Source: Paenibacillus_E qinlingensis (GTDB lineage: Bacteria; Bacillota; Bacilli; Paenibacillales; NBRC-103111). From it: a stretch of DNA of 64,000 nucleotides. Position numbers and translations under genes: made by a program. The DNA lies in contig NZ_JAQIVH010000038.1 of assembly GCF_028746185.1 (NCBI RefSeq), positions 33,250-97,249 of the forward strand. Direction: 5' to 3'. Of this stretch, positions 44,536 to 54,375 are shown piece by piece; the stretch's first letter is position 1; every line of letters starts with the position of its first letter. A model generated the notes under the pieces. That model worked only from the letters and a program-made list of their open reading frames with translations. It was not told the origin of the DNA and did not search any database.

Positions 44536-45090
44536 ATGATAATACAAAGAAATTGGATGGTTTCTATAGCTATCTTGCTCACGCTACTAGTTCTCACGGC
44601 TTGTGGAAGTACGCAAGCAGCACAGTCAGAGCATTCACCGCCAACTGCTTTAAATAAAGGACAGGCTGCACCTCAGTTTACATTGAAAGATTTAGATGGC
44701 AAGAAAGTAGATCTAGCTAGCTTTGCTGGGGAAAAGGTTTATGTGAAATATTGGGCTTCTTGGTGTTCGATCTGTTTAGCCGGGTTAGATGAAATTGATG
44801 AATTGGCTAGTCAAGACAACGATTTCAAAGTGATTACTATCGTTAACCCCAATTATCGAGGTGAGCAATCCTCCGAGCGTTTTACCAAGTGGTTTAAGGG
44901 GTTACAGGCCGACCAAACAGGAACTCATGTAACCGTTTTGCTAGATGAAGATGGCAAGTGGGCTCAGAAGTTCGGGGTCAGAGGGTATCCTTCCTCGTAC
45001 TACATCGGTTCTGATGGCATTCTAGCTAAATCGGTGCCAGGTCATAACTCGAATAGTGTGATACAAACCAACTTTGGCGACATTCATTGA
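44536..45090 (+). CDS. TlpA/ResA-type thioredoxin-like lipoprotein
   Basis: 184 residues. A lipoprotein signal peptide ends VLTAC (Cys23). The thioredoxin fold contains FTLKDLDGKKVDLASF and the redox pair WCSIC (Cys77, Cys80), then a cis-Pro in GVRGYPSSYYIG. It should relay electrons from CcdA to the MsrAB lipoprotein on the outer face of the membrane. GGGAGG precedes the ATG. Similar to the Etrx2/TlpA components of the pneumococcal ccdA-etrx-msrAB system (known from literature). Confidence 0.93.
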   Translation: MIIQRNWMVSIAILLTLLVLTACGSTQAAQSEHSPPTALNKGQAAPQFTLKDLDGKKVDLASFAGEKVYVKYWASWCSICLAGLDEIDELASQDNDFKVITIVNPNYRGEQSSERFTKWFKGLQADQTGTHVTVLLDEDGKWAQKFGVRGYPSSYYIGSDGILAKSVPGHNSNSVIQTNFGDIH

Positions 45091-45117
45091 TGATCGAAGC
45101 TTTTAGGAGGAAATGAA

Positions 45118-46233
45118 ATGAGAAAATTTGTTCATATAAGTAGTTTGCTGCTCCTACTGTTTGTAACAGCTTGTGCAAGTCCAAGTTTCACTTCACAAAC
45201 TACAACGAAAGCTACAAAAGCAAGTACAGGACCCACGACTACCCGTTCAGAAAACCCGAATGATAGTATTGATTACTCCAACAGCAAGCTGCAAACTATC
45301 TATTTGGCTGGCGGATGCTTCTGGGGCGTTGAAGCTTACATTTCACGTATTCCTGGTGTACAGGATGTAACTGTAGGATATGCGAATGGCATAGGAGAAA
45401 ATCCCACTTATAAAGATGTTGTTCGGGAGGATCGTAAGTTTGCCGAGACCGTCGAAGTTAAGTATGATCCGGAACGAATTGCGTTATCCGACCTGCTGAA
45501 ACGTTTCTTTAAAATCATCAATCCAACAAGTTTAAATAAACAGGGAAATGATGCAGGGATTAGTTATCGTTCAGGCGTATATTATGTTGACGAAAGCGAC
45601 ATCTCCGTTATTAATGAAGTGATCTCAAGTGAACAGAAGAAATATGATAAAAAGATCGTCACGGAAGTGCTGCCTTTAACGAACTATTACTTAGCTGAGG
45701 AAGAGCATCAAGATTATTTAGTGAAAAATCCAAATGGCTACTGCCACGTTGATTTAACCATTCTGGATGAGCCTATTAAAGTTGACCCCACTTTGTACAC
45801 ACGACCGAGTAACGAAGAACTGAAAGCGAAATTATCTGATCTTCAGTATAAAGTCATTGTGCTTGGGGCTGAGGAACAAGCTTTCTCCAATGAATACTGG
45901 AATACGTATGATCCTGGCATCTACGTTGATATCGCTACAGGAGAACCCCTCTTCTCCAGTCGTGACAAATACGATTCAGGCTGCGGGTGGCCAAGCTTTA
46001 CTAGACCGATTGATCCGGATGTCGTGACTTATGAGAAGGATACGCGTTATAACTTGATTCGTACGGCGCTTAAGAGTCGTGTAGGAGCCATTCATCTCGG
46101 ACATGTGTTTGATGACGGTCCCGCCGAATCGACCGGTAAACGATATTGTATCGATAGCGCCTCTATCCGATTTGTTCCACAGGATAAGATGCAGCAGGAA
46201 GGCTATGGATATTTACGTGCAGCTGTGGAATGA
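45118..46233 (+). CDS. msrAB: secreted methionine sulfoxide reductase MsrA-MsrB fusion lipoprotein
   Basis: 371 residues. A lipoprotein signal ends FVTAC (Cys near 19), followed by a Ser/Thr-rich linker. MsrA (about 58-205) has the catalytic Cys67 in GGCFWGVE. MsrB (about 228-365) has SGCGWPSF and catalytic Cys344 in RYCIDSASIRF. The zinc CxxC pairs of many MsrB proteins are absent, marking the metal-free type. The enzyme reduces both S and R methionine sulfoxide in surface proteins. AGGAGG precedes the ATG. Its reductants are the CcdA and TlpA proteins encoded directly upstream. Confidence 0.96.
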   Translation: MRKFVHISSLLLLLFVTACASPSFTSQTTTKATKASTGPTTTRSENPNDSIDYSNSKLQTIYLAGGCFWGVEAYISRIPGVQDVTVGYANGIGENPTYKDVVREDRKFAETVEVKYDPERIALSDLLKRFFKIINPTSLNKQGNDAGISYRSGVYYVDESDISVINEVISSEQKKYDKKIVTEVLPLTNYYLAEEEHQDYLVKNPNGYCHVDLTILDEPIKVDPTLYTRPSNEELKAKLSDLQYKVIVLGAEEQAFSNEYWNTYDPGIYVDIATGEPLFSSRDKYDSGCGWPSFTRPIDPDVVTYEKDTRYNLIRTALKSRVGAIHLGHVFDDGPAESTGKRYCIDSASIRFVPQDKMQQEGYGYLRAAVE

Positions 46234-46265
46234 ATAAGAAATTCAATATAAAGGAGCAAACCACT

Positions 46266-46583
46266 ATGGAAAGAATACAATCCTCCGAACAATTTCAAGA
46301 TAAAATCAATGATGATAGCTTTACGGTTTTAAAGTTTGATGCAACGTGGTGTCACGATTGTAAGAATTTAGATCGTTTTATTGGGGACATTATCACTGAA
46401 CACCCCGACAAGCATTTTTATGCGATTGATTCGGAGCAATTTGTAGATCTTGCAGAGCAGTATGAAGTGCGAGGTATACCAAGCCTGCTAGTTTTCAAAA
46501 AGGGTCAGAAATTAGCTCATTTGCACAGCAAATTTGCCAAGACGCCAAGCCAGATTAGAGAATATCTAGAGACCCTAGTCTGA
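46266..46583 (+). CDS. thioredoxin-like protein (YtpP-type)
   Basis: 105 residues from the ATG at 46266, preceded by AAGGAG; an ATG at 46230 overlapping the msrAB stop is less likely. The fold has FDATWCHDCKNLD (Cys29, Cys32) and cis-Pro in VRGIPSLLVF. There is no signal peptide, so it is cytosolic and could feed electrons into CcdA. It is the last gene of the operon and is followed by a terminator. Confidence 0.9.
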   Translation: MERIQSSEQFQDKINDDSFTVLKFDATWCHDCKNLDRFIGDIITEHPDKHFYAIDSEQFVDLAEQYEVRGIPSLLVFKKGQKLAHLHSKFAKTPSQIREYLETLV

Positions 46584-46643
46584 TATATGAGAAAACCTTC
46601 TATCGAAGCCATTCGAGGATGAGCGACCGCGTTTTAGTGGTCA

Positions 46644-46688
46644 AAAAGGACCGGGAGCACTTCTTACAAAGTGTCTCCGGTCCTTTCA
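46644..46688 (+). terminator. Terminator between msrAB operon and glucanase gene
   Basis: AAAGGACCGG-GAGCACTT and AAGTGTCTC-CGGTCCTTT form an 18-bp stem with one bulge. A- and T-rich ends on both sides make it bidirectional, serving the convergent glucanase gene too. Confidence 0.9.
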
Positions 46689-46721
46689 ATGTTAACTAGC
46701 TTAAGTTATTCACAGATACCC

Positions 46722-49700
46722 TTATTGGTATACTTCCATTTCAAATAGTGAGTAGCCATATTGCGTGTTACGTTGCGTGCCGTTCATTTTTACATACCTA
46801 GCGTTGGCTGGGCTGAAGTCAATGTTAACAATGCCGCCTTTTCCGGTTGTCGTTGCATACACAGGTGACCATGACTCTCCATCCGTAGATACTTCGACGG
46901 TGTACGCTTTGCCTGAAGCATTTTCCCAGTTCAAAACGACATTACTAATCGAGACATTTGCTCCCAGATCAACGATGATCCATTGTGGATCGCTGAATGC
47001 CGACTCCCAACGTGAGCCCTTATTTCCATCCACCGCATCACTGCCACCTCGCAATGGGTTCTCCGACGTGAGTGTCGGCTTGTTCAGAGCAAGATTAACT
47101 GCCAAGTTCGGCGTGATAACCTGTTGAACGGAAGCTTCGCCAAATCCGGTCGCCGGAACGCTGATCACGTAGTTACCAGGTTCAGTGAATAAGGAAGCGT
47201 CTAGGGTGATTTTCCCCGGTGATACGGTATAGTTCGCTGTGTTTAACGCAGCTCCGTTGACCTTCACCGTTTGGATCGCCTCACGCCATGCTGCATCCTC
47301 TACATAAGTGATTTCAATCGGCTGACCTACCGTATTCTTCGTTGTATCTGCCGTTAGAACAGGTGTTGTAACGGGTACTGTTGGTGCCGTTTCGGCGCTG
47401 CCATACACTTCAAATTCAAAAAGCGAATAGCCATATTGCGTTGTTCGTGTCGTACCGTTCATCTTCACATATCTTGCGCTCTCTGGAGCAAATGTAAGAT
47501 TATCGGTTCCAGCTTTACCTGTTGTTGTCGCATAGACCGTCTTCCATGTTACGCCATCCAAGGAAACTTCCAGCGTATAGCTCTTTGCCGCTGCATTTTC
47601 CCAGTTCAAGCGCACAGCGTTAATGACATGCTCGACGCCCAAATCAATCGTGATAAACTGCGGATCGCTGAAAGCTGACTCCCAACGAGAACCTTTATTG
47701 CCATCCACCGCTTTATTCCCGCCTTGAAGCGGATTCTCGGAGGTAATCGTCCGTTTGTTCAAAGCAAGATTAAGAGCCAAATTCGTGTTTGTAGTCACTT
47801 CCTGCTGCACGATAGCATCGTTGTAGCCTGATGCCTGAACGCTGATCGTATAGCTGTTAGCCTCTGCAAATAAGGATGCGTCCAAAGTCAATTTCCCAGA
47901 TGCTACGTTATACTGAGCAGCAGACACAATCGCTCCGTTGATCTTCACCGCGTTAATCGCATTACGCCATACCCCATCATCCGCGAAGGTGATTTCAATC
48001 GGTTGACCGACCTTATTCAACGTAGTATCTGCGTTCAGTGTAGGAGCTGCTAGCGCATTCGATGGGTTGCCATATACTTCAAACTCCCACAACGAATAGC
48101 CATATGCCGTGGTCCGTGCTGTACCATTCATCTTCACATATCTAGCACTCACTGGTGAGAATGAAATGTCGTTGATACCTGGTTGACCCGAAGTTGTCGT
48201 ATAAACCGTTTTCCAATTGGCTCCGTCTGTGGAAACCTGAATCGTATAGCTTTTACCTGCGGCATTTTCCCAGTTCAAAAGCGCACGGCTTATGGTGTGC
48301 TCTGAGCCCAAATCAACCGTAATAAATTGAGGATCGGTAAACGCCGACTCCCATCTTGTATCCTTGTTTCCGTCAACCGCTTTACTGCCTGCTTGTCCTT
48401 GATCTACCGAGGTGAATGTCGGTTTGTTTAACGCAAGGTTCACAGTTGAGCTCGTGATGATAACTTGCTGAACGGCAGCCGTCGTGTACCCTTTTGCCTC
48501 AATCGCAATCTCATAGCTGCCGACCTCAGGGAATACAGAAGCATCCAACGTAATTTTTCCAGACGCAACACTATATTGACCCATGTTCAGTACGTTTCCA
48601 TTGACCTTCACAGCGCTGATCGCACTACTCCAAGCCGCATCTGTGTTAAACGTGATGTCAATTGGCTGACCAACTCTATTCATAGTCGTATCTGCCGTTA
48701 GGTCAGGTGTATCCAGAGCACCTGAAGGGGTGCCGAATACTTCGATCTCCCAAAGGGAGTATCCGTATTGCGTTGTCCGTTTCGTACCGTCCACTTTGAC
48801 ATATCTTGCATCCACTGCTGGGAATGTAATATCATCGATCCCTTCATGTCCGCGCGTTGTAGTGTATACGGTTGTCCATGACTCCCCATCCTTAGAAACT
48901 TGAACGGTATAGTTTTTGCCTGCGGCATTTTCCCAGTTCAAGCGTACATGGCTAATTTTATATGCTGATTTCAGATTGACAGTAATGAACTGTGGATCGT
49001 TGAAATCAGACTCCCAACGTGTATCCAACTTGCCATCTACAGCGAAGGAACCAGCTTTGTTCGATTTCTCCGAAGTAAGGGTTGGTTTGTTCAACGCAAG
49101 GTTAACCGTAGAGCTCGTAATGATATTTTGCTCAATCGCAGCATCCGGATATCCGTCAGCTGAAATCGTAATGATATAGCTGTTTTCCTCGACAAATAAG
49201 CTGGAATCCAAGGTGATTTTACCTGGTGCTACGTGATATTTTGAAGTATCCACCTTGCTTCCGTTCACTTTTACCGTGTTAATCGCGTTTCTCCATGCTT
49301 CATTATCGGCATAAGTCAATTCGATTGCTTGACCCGACGTATTCTGTGAAGAATCCGGCGCTAATGGTGGAGCTATCTTTTGATTCCTGTCACTAACTTT
49401 CGTAGGATCAACTTTCACAAGGCTTTTTGGCCCTACAATGGCAGAGCCGGTTATACCAGCTGCGTTGCGGAAAGTGACCGTAACAGGTGCGTTCGTCGGG
49501 TTCCAGATCATCGATGAGTAAGTAGTTCCTTTTTTATACACCGTTGCACTCGACCAGCCTGTTGCCCAGATCTCGTTGGAGCGCTGACCCAAAGTAGCCA
49601 TGTTATGTACAAACCAATAGGTATCGAAAATTTCGTTCTTCTGTGTACCTTCCGTCGTCCATTTGTTCAGAACGCCTTGTGAATCGCTAAGCGACTGGAT

Positions 49701-52631
49701 TGGCCAAACAATATGCTGCCAAGCCGTCTCAGGCCCCTTATTATCCTTCACGAAGCCATTGTACAAATCTGCAGCTTTTTGTGTATCAAAGCCATAGCTT
49801 GTCAAATATTCACCAGTCGGCAGCCAGTGGATGCCGTATACATTAACAGGATCACCGCTGAAGAATGTACCGAAATTATATGCACTTCCATATACTTGAC
49901 CGACCGATTTGTGCTTAAACCCTGGCAGCCAGTTGTCGTTGTCATAATTGAACCAATATTGCTGTACCGCTTTTAGTTCGGTCGTAAAGCCATAAATGGC
50001 GATATCGCGATCTGCCTTGCTGCCAGAAAGCAAGCTCCACATGTATTCCCCGACCCAACCGAAGAGTGCCTCTCCCGCTGCTTCTTGGTTATTCCCGCTG
50101 TTATTGTCCCCATACCCGCCAGCCCATGAATGGCCTTCATACGGATCGAAGTTGCGAAGGAATGGATAGAGTGGATCGTTTTTGGATGGGTTGGCATAGT
50201 CACGAATAAGGTGCTCAACCATGCCGCCGTAATTGTCTTTAAAATCTTGATCATACGTGGCTAGGATGGCGGAAGCGAACGCATAATAACCATACGTAAA
50301 ATGGTGGTCCGTTAAACCTGTGTTTGCACCAAATTCACTGGATTTGTAATACATAGTACCCCAGGTAGGATCGTAATACATAAAGTATTCCGGTTCGCCC
50401 TTCGTATACGTATACCAGTCGGTCAAAATCGTTTTCAATCTGCTAAGGAAAACATTTTTATAATAGGTATCGCCGATTTGATCGGCAATCAATACACCCA
50501 TAGCCAAAGGATGAAGAACTTTTCCTTGCCAGTACGCATCGCCTGCCATGATGTTTTTGGAGGTCGACTCATCTAGGAAGTCCAATTGCTCTAACAGAGC
50601 AGTACGTGAGTATGATGGATCACTCGGCTCTGTAAATTGAGGCACAATTCCGTTGAATTTGTCTACCGTGGTAAAGGAGTTGCCTTCATGCAGCTTCAAT
50701 GTACCCCGAATGGACGAATACGTAAGATTCGTAAGTGATGAATCCGTCAACTTCCATTGATGCGGCAATAATGTCATCAAAGTTGTTGGAGCCAAATCTG
50801 CCCGCTTCTGATCAATCATCACATCGAACTTGGTCGTGACATCCGACGTATCCTCACTAAAACTCGGAGTGACTGTCGTATTTGTGACGAAAGCATAAGC
50901 ATGTTGATAAAAGTAGTTCAAATCACCGGCCTCAGGAATCGTAGCCAAGGACAAATAATGCTGTTCATTACCTAATCGAACCTTAATTTTGCCCCCGACT
51001 TTCGTAAAAGTTGAACCTTCCGGTGCGAACACACCGTAGTTTCGGGTTACGGTTTGGGGTTTCGGAGCCCCATCCTTGTTGGTAACAGTGAAACCAATAT
51101 GGTCCGCTTTTACAGAAGCGCCTTCAGACGACAGGATCTCGTTGTTGCGGTCATCGAAAAACCGCGTTGTAGCAGGAAAGTATAATTCCGGCGTTGATGG
51201 ATCGCTGAACTCGGAGTAAAGATAAGGTGAACCTTTGACGAACGTTGTTTTCATTTTTTCGGTCTCGTTGTCACTTAATACGACAGTAGCAGCCCAGTCG
51301 CTGTACCCGGATATTTTATTCTTAATGCGGGAGGCACTGATATTGCCAGACATCAAGTAAACATCGGGATCTCCGCCTGCATACTGCGAGTTCCCACTCT
51401 CATCCACCCAGCCCGCGCCAGGGTTCAGGATACTAAGACCTTGATTGGTATATTTGGATTTAAGCGGTAGTGTGATCAAACTGTCACTCAAATCTTTAAT
51501 CAATACGGACTGCCACCAATCGTTGGAAGCAATCGGCGCAGCGACATCATCCATTTTATTGACCGGCGGTCTAGGCTGTGGCATTGAAACATCATTGGTC
51601 AAATAACTACCCTTTCCAACGTTTACTGTAGAAGCAGTTGGCAGTGTCGGAATGGTATACGTTGGTTGAGGATCCCCTGACACGTAATCATACACGGAGA
51701 AATTGAATAGCGAGTAACCAAAGCTAGTCGTCCGACTAATGCCTTTCATTCGCACATAGCGGCCACTGGCATAGACCTGCGTATCCATTAAACCTTCTCG
51801 CCCATTCACTTCTCTGTAAATCGTCTTCCAATTGACGGCATCATCAGATACTTGAAGGTCGTAAATTCTACCTGCAGCATTTTCCCATTGCAAACGAATC
51901 CGTCCGATCGTGTGAACGCTTTCTAAATCAACATATATCCACTCATCGCTAGTATCGTGGGAGGACCATCGCGTCTTCATATCCCCGTCTATAGCATTCT
52001 GCGGGATCATAAGTGGTTTGTCTTTCTCAGCAATTTGGTAGGAGGAAGCGACAACTGGTTTATTTAAAGCAACATCCTCACCAAGAACTATGGGCTGAGG
52101 GTTAGTTCCACCTGTACCGTAAACCTCAAATTCATAGAGCGAAACGCCATAATTCCCTGCGCGCTCGAGAGACAACATACGAACGTAACGCCCAGATCCT
52201 GTTAGAGCAATCGTATCCACGCCCCCGTCACCGGCAGCATTTACGTAAATATCTTTCCACTGCGCCTCATCGTCGGATACTTGAATCTTATAGGATTTGG
52301 AATAGGCGTTTTCCCAGCGAAGAACAACTTGGTCAATGGTTGCCTTAGCACCAAGGTCAACATAAATCCACTGTGGATCTGCACTAAAGCTACTTCCCCA
52401 GCGGGAGTCCGTGACGCCATCTACCGCCTTATCGGGCGTTAATCCGCCCTCCATCGATGAAGCGTACGTTGCTCCCTCATACGAAATGAGATGCGAACTA
52501 GCAGCAGCCTTTGCGGCAGTCGCCTTTGGGGTAGGTAACACGCTAAATACGCTAAGTGCCATGGATGAAGCGATCAATACAGAAATAATCTTAAAAAATT
52601 TCTTGCGAATACTTCTAGCTTGTAAAGCCAT
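46722..52631 (-). CDS. secreted GH81 endo-beta-1,3-glucanase with six discoidin-like and four hemoblobin-like repeats
   Basis: 1969 residues. A signal peptide covers ~1-40 (cleavage near KATAA). Two F5/8C (discoidin/CBM32-like) domains lie at about 50-172 and 185-322. A GH81 domain (about 345-1085) contains ASNDWWQSVLIKD, TDHHFTYGYYAFA with a catalytic-region Asp, NNQEAAGEALFGW with the conserved Glu region, and YGIHWLPTGEYL. Four near-identical modules then follow, each made of a ~85-residue hemoblobin-interacting-like domain (TVGQPIEITY, KVNG, GKITLDASLF) and a ~130-residue F5/8C domain (NLALNKPTLTS, GNKDTRWES, DPQFITVDLG, VRLNWENAAGK, YGYSLWEFEVYG). GH81 enzymes cut beta-1,3-glucans such as laminarin, callose and fungal wall. 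AAGGAGG precedes the ATG. The tandem binding modules suggest attachment to an insoluble wall. Confidence 0.95.
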   Translation of the reverse strand: MALQARSIRKKFFKIISVLIASSMALSVFSVLPTPKATAAKAAASSHLISYEGATYASSMEGGLTPDKAVDGVTDSRWGSSFSADPQWIYVDLGAKATIDQVVLRWENAYSKSYKIQVSDDEAQWKDIYVNAAGDGGVDTIALTGSGRYVRMLSLERAGNYGVSLYEFEVYGTGGTNPQPIVLGEDVALNKPVVASSYQIAEKDKPLMIPQNAIDGDMKTRWSSHDTSDEWIYVDLESVHTIGRIRLQWENAAGRIYDLQVSDDAVNWKTIYREVNGREGLMDTQVYASGRYVRMKGISRTTSFGYSLFNFSVYDYVSGDPQPTYTIPTLPTASTVNVGKGSYLTNDVSMPQPRPPVNKMDDVAAPIASNDWWQSVLIKDLSDSLITLPLKSKYTNQGLSILNPGAGWVDESGNSQYAGGDPDVYLMSGNISASRIKNKISGYSDWAATVVLSDNETEKMKTTFVKGSPYLYSEFSDPSTPELYFPATTRFFDDRNNEILSSEGASVKADHIGFTVTNKDGAPKPQTVTRNYGVFAPEGSTFTKVGGKIKVRLGNEQHYLSLATIPEAGDLNYFYQHAYAFVTNTTVTPSFSEDTSDVTTKFDVMIDQKRADLAPTTLMTLLPHQWKLTDSSLTNLTYSSIRGTLKLHEGNSFTTVDKFNGIVPQFTEPSDPSYSRTALLEQLDFLDESTSKNIMAGDAYWQGKVLHPLAMGVLIADQIGDTYYKNVFLSRLKTILTDWYTYTKGEPEYFMYYDPTWGTMYYKSSEFGANTGLTDHHFTYGYYAFASAILATYDQDFKDNYGGMVEHLIRDYANPSKNDPLYPFLRNFDPYEGHSWAGGYGDNNSGNNQEAAGEALFGWVGEYMWSLLSGSKADRDIAIYGFTTELKAVQQYWFNYDNDNWLPGFKHKSVGQVYGSAYNFGTFFSGDPVNVYGIHWLPTGEYLTSYGFDTQKAADLYNGFVKDNKGPETAWQHIVWPIQSLSDSQGVLNKWTTEGTQKNEIFDTYWFVHNMATLGQRSNEIWATGWSSATVYKKGTTYSSMIWNPTNAPVTVTFRNAAGITGSAIVGPKSLVKVDPTKVSDRNQKIAPPLAPDSSQNTSGQAIELTYADNEAWRNAINTVKVNGSKVDTSKYHVAPGKITLDSSLFVEENSYIITISADGYPDAAIEQNIITSSTVNLALNKPTLTSEKSNKAGSFAVDGKLDTRWESDFNDPQFITVNLKSAYKISHVRLNWENAAGKNYTVQVSKDGESWTTVYTTTRGHEGIDDITFPAVDARYVKVDGTKRTTQYGYSLWEIEVFGTPSGALDTPDLTADTTMNRVGQPIDITFNTDAAWSSAISAVKVNGNVLNMGQYSVASGKITLDASVFPEVGSYEIAIEAKGYTTAAVQQVIITSSTVNLALNKPTFTSVDQGQAGSKAVDGNKDTRWESAFTDPQFITVDLGSEHTISRALLNWENAAGKSYTIQVSTDGANWKTVYTTTSGQPGINDISFSPVSARYVKMNGTARTTAYGYSLWEFEVYGNPSNALAAPTLNADTTLNKVGQPIEITFADDGVWRNAINAVKINGAIVSAAQYNVASGKLTLDASLFAEANSYTISVQASGYNDAIVQQEVTTNTNLALNLALNKRTITSENPLQGGNKAVDGNKGSRWESAFSDPQFITIDLGVEHVINAVRLNWENAAAKSYTLEVSLDGVTWKTVYATTTGKAGTDNLTFAPESARYVKMNGTTRTTQYGYSLFEFEVYGSAETAPTVPVTTPVLTADTTKNTVGQPIEITYVEDAAWREAIQTVKVNGAALNTANYTVSPGKITLDASLFTEPGNYVISVPATGFGEASVQQVITPNLAVNLALNKPTLTSENPLRGGSDAVDGNKGSRWESAFSDPQWIIVDLGANVSISNVVLNWENASGKAYTVEVSTDGESWSPVYATTTGKGGIVNIDFSPANARYVKMNGTQRNTQYGYSLFEMEVYQ

Positions 52632-53026
52632 ACCGATTTATCCTCCTTAGATGTTGCCCCTATGGGGTTCGAACTGTGCATGCAGTCATTGTCCACGTTT
52701 CCATGCGAATTTTGTCGACTGTATTTCACAGCCTGATTATATTATCCACTGGTAAAATAAAACAATGAGCACATCTACCTAAGGGTCGGGCCTACTAGTC
52801 CAATTTATGCCTAAATGGAAAGCATTAAAATATAATTTTCGGTTCATTATTTCAGCCGAGCTTGAGACAATAATTCTAGATGTACGCAGTCTCATCGCGT
52901 GTACATACCCTCAAACAAACTCATGTAAATTGATGGGTATTATTGCCTATATAGCGATAGTTTTTATGTATGATCTATATTTTATTTTTTTTGTAAATGT
53001 CTAAAATGACGTTTCGCACGCAAAGT
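52632..53026. other. Non-coding stretch upstream of the glucanase gene
   Basis: About 400 bases, AT-rich, with no convincing gene. A 65-codon plus-strand frame (52807-53004) lacks a ribosome site and a recognisable domain. The glucanase promoter should lie within the first ~150 bases; I see only AT-rich candidates such as TATTAT and TAAAAT near 52740-52760 and no convincing -35 pair. Confidence 0.5.
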
Positions 53027-53091
53027 ATCCCCTTCAATTTCACTCACTCCTTATGTTCATAAGGTTTTTTTGAGTGTATATTAAAGGGGAT
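53027..53091. terminator. Long interrupted inverted repeat, terminator-like on both strands
   Basis: Outer arms ATCCCCTTCAAT and ATTAAAGGGGAT, middle arms CACTCA and TGAGTG, and an inner CCTTATG/CATAAGG hairpin followed by seven T on the plus strand. On the minus strand it lies just past the MFS stop and would end that transcript. The nested arms make it larger than an ordinary terminator. Confidence 0.65.
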
Positions 53092-53107
53092 TTTGCATGC
53101 TTATATA

Positions 53108-54316
53108 TCATCCAATCGGTTTAGGCGTAACAGGTGTTGGCACCATTGCCATGCGGTTTTTCATCGAAAGGAATAAGGTAAGGATGGCAAGGAAAGCCAC
53201 AACGATAGCTAGAATCCAAATCGCATTACTAAAACCATATGCCGTCGATATCACCCCGCCACCGTATGCGCTGAGGCCTTGGAACAAATAAGCGACAACC
53301 AGTACCGCAGAGATAAACTGTACGCGATATTGAGCAGATGCGTTGATTACGACAATACCAATTCCTCCGGCAGCAGAGAAACCATAGCCAAGCCCACCGA
53401 GGATCGACGAGATGAAGAATAGCACAAAGGAATGCAACTCCGAAGCGGCAACTAACATAATCACGGTCAAAAAGGCGGAAATCATCCCAACTCTGATCGA
53501 CGTTCTAGGACCCAAGCGCCCTGCAATCGTTGCGCTAACCGCGCCAAGCAAATATGATATCGACAGCACTGTTCCTATAATAAGAATGTCATTCGTTCCA
53601 ATGACGTCACGTGCAATTTGAGCGCCTAGCGACAAAAAGACTGCACCATTCGCGAAACCCGTGCCTACTGCTAATGCAGCTAATGCGTATAGACCCCATT
53701 GTCCTGGCGGGATTTGAATACCTTGCGGCTTCCAACCAGTTTTCCTAACAATTTTATTTTGCGGAATGAAGAAACATAAGATCATGCTAATCAACACAAT
53801 AGCGGTTAAAACCCAGTAACTAAAATGCAGCGGCGACGGGGCATATTTAATGAGAATGGCACCGATAATCGTTGCGAAAAACAACCCGCTAGCTTGTGTG
53901 ATTGTATTAATGGATCCAGGATATTTCTGATTGGACTTCGGATTAAATTCGACAAGTGCCGCGGCACCAGAACCTGCTGTCAGCCCAACTCCAATACCTT
54001 GCAGTATTCGACCACCAAACAGCCAAAACACATTCGGTGCTGAAGCAAAAGCTAATGCGCTTATGAGTAGAAAAATAAGCCCGATTAACAATGTATTTCG
54101 ACGGCCAATGTAGTCCGAAATGTTCCCTAAGATAATGAGGACCAGAATAAGCACGATCGGATATGTTGCAAAAATACCTGTCGTTACTGCCTTCGAAAGA
54201 TGCCATTCCGAAGCATAAATAGGAAATACAATCGAAGGAGCTGTACTTGCCCACAAGCTGACTGTTAATATCCAAGCTACGGCCCAGAAGGCCGCTTTCG
54301 TTGACAATGTTTTCAT
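53108..54316 (-). CDS. MFS transporter (12 helices)
   Basis: 402 residues with 12 hydrophobic segments. The motif A loop is GNISDYIGRRNTLLIG, followed by GRILQGIGVGLTAGS, with a later SAAGGIGIVVINASAQYR loop. This is an MFS efflux or uptake carrier of unknown substrate. AAGGAGG precedes the ATG. It follows an SDR gene by 59 bases on the same strand, so the two are probably co-transcribed under the nearby TetR regulator. Confidence 0.9.
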   Translation of the reverse strand: MKTLSTKAAFWAVAWILTVSLWASTAPSIVFPIYASEWHLSKAVTTGIFATYPIVLILVLIILGNISDYIGRRNTLLIGLIFLLISALAFASAPNVFWLFGGRILQGIGVGLTAGSGAAALVEFNPKSNQKYPGSINTITQASGLFFATIIGAILIKYAPSPLHFSYWVLTAIVLISMILCFFIPQNKIVRKTGWKPQGIQIPPGQWGLYALAALAVGTGFANGAVFLSLGAQIARDVIGTNDILIIGTVLSISYLLGAVSATIAGRLGPRTSIRVGMISAFLTVIMLVAASELHSFVLFFISSILGGLGYGFSAAGGIGIVVINASAQYRVQFISAVLVVAYLFQGLSAYGGGVISTAYGFSNAIWILAIVVAFLAILTLFLSMKNRMAMVPTPVTPKPIG

Positions 54317-54375
54317 TCATCTTTCCTCCTTCATTAGTATTTTCATACCTTGTTTAGAACTAATCGATTACTAAT

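Noticed and set aside
46765..50254. Several antisense frames across the glucanase gene (for example 47436-47678, 48465-48701)
   Set aside because: They mirror the repeated discoidin and hemoblobin modules and have no ribosome sites or independent composition.
52807..53004. 65-codon plus-strand frame before a hairpin with seven T
   Set aside because: No ribosome site, no recognisable domain and AT-rich composition. The hairpin is better explained as part of the nested repeat at the MFS gene end.
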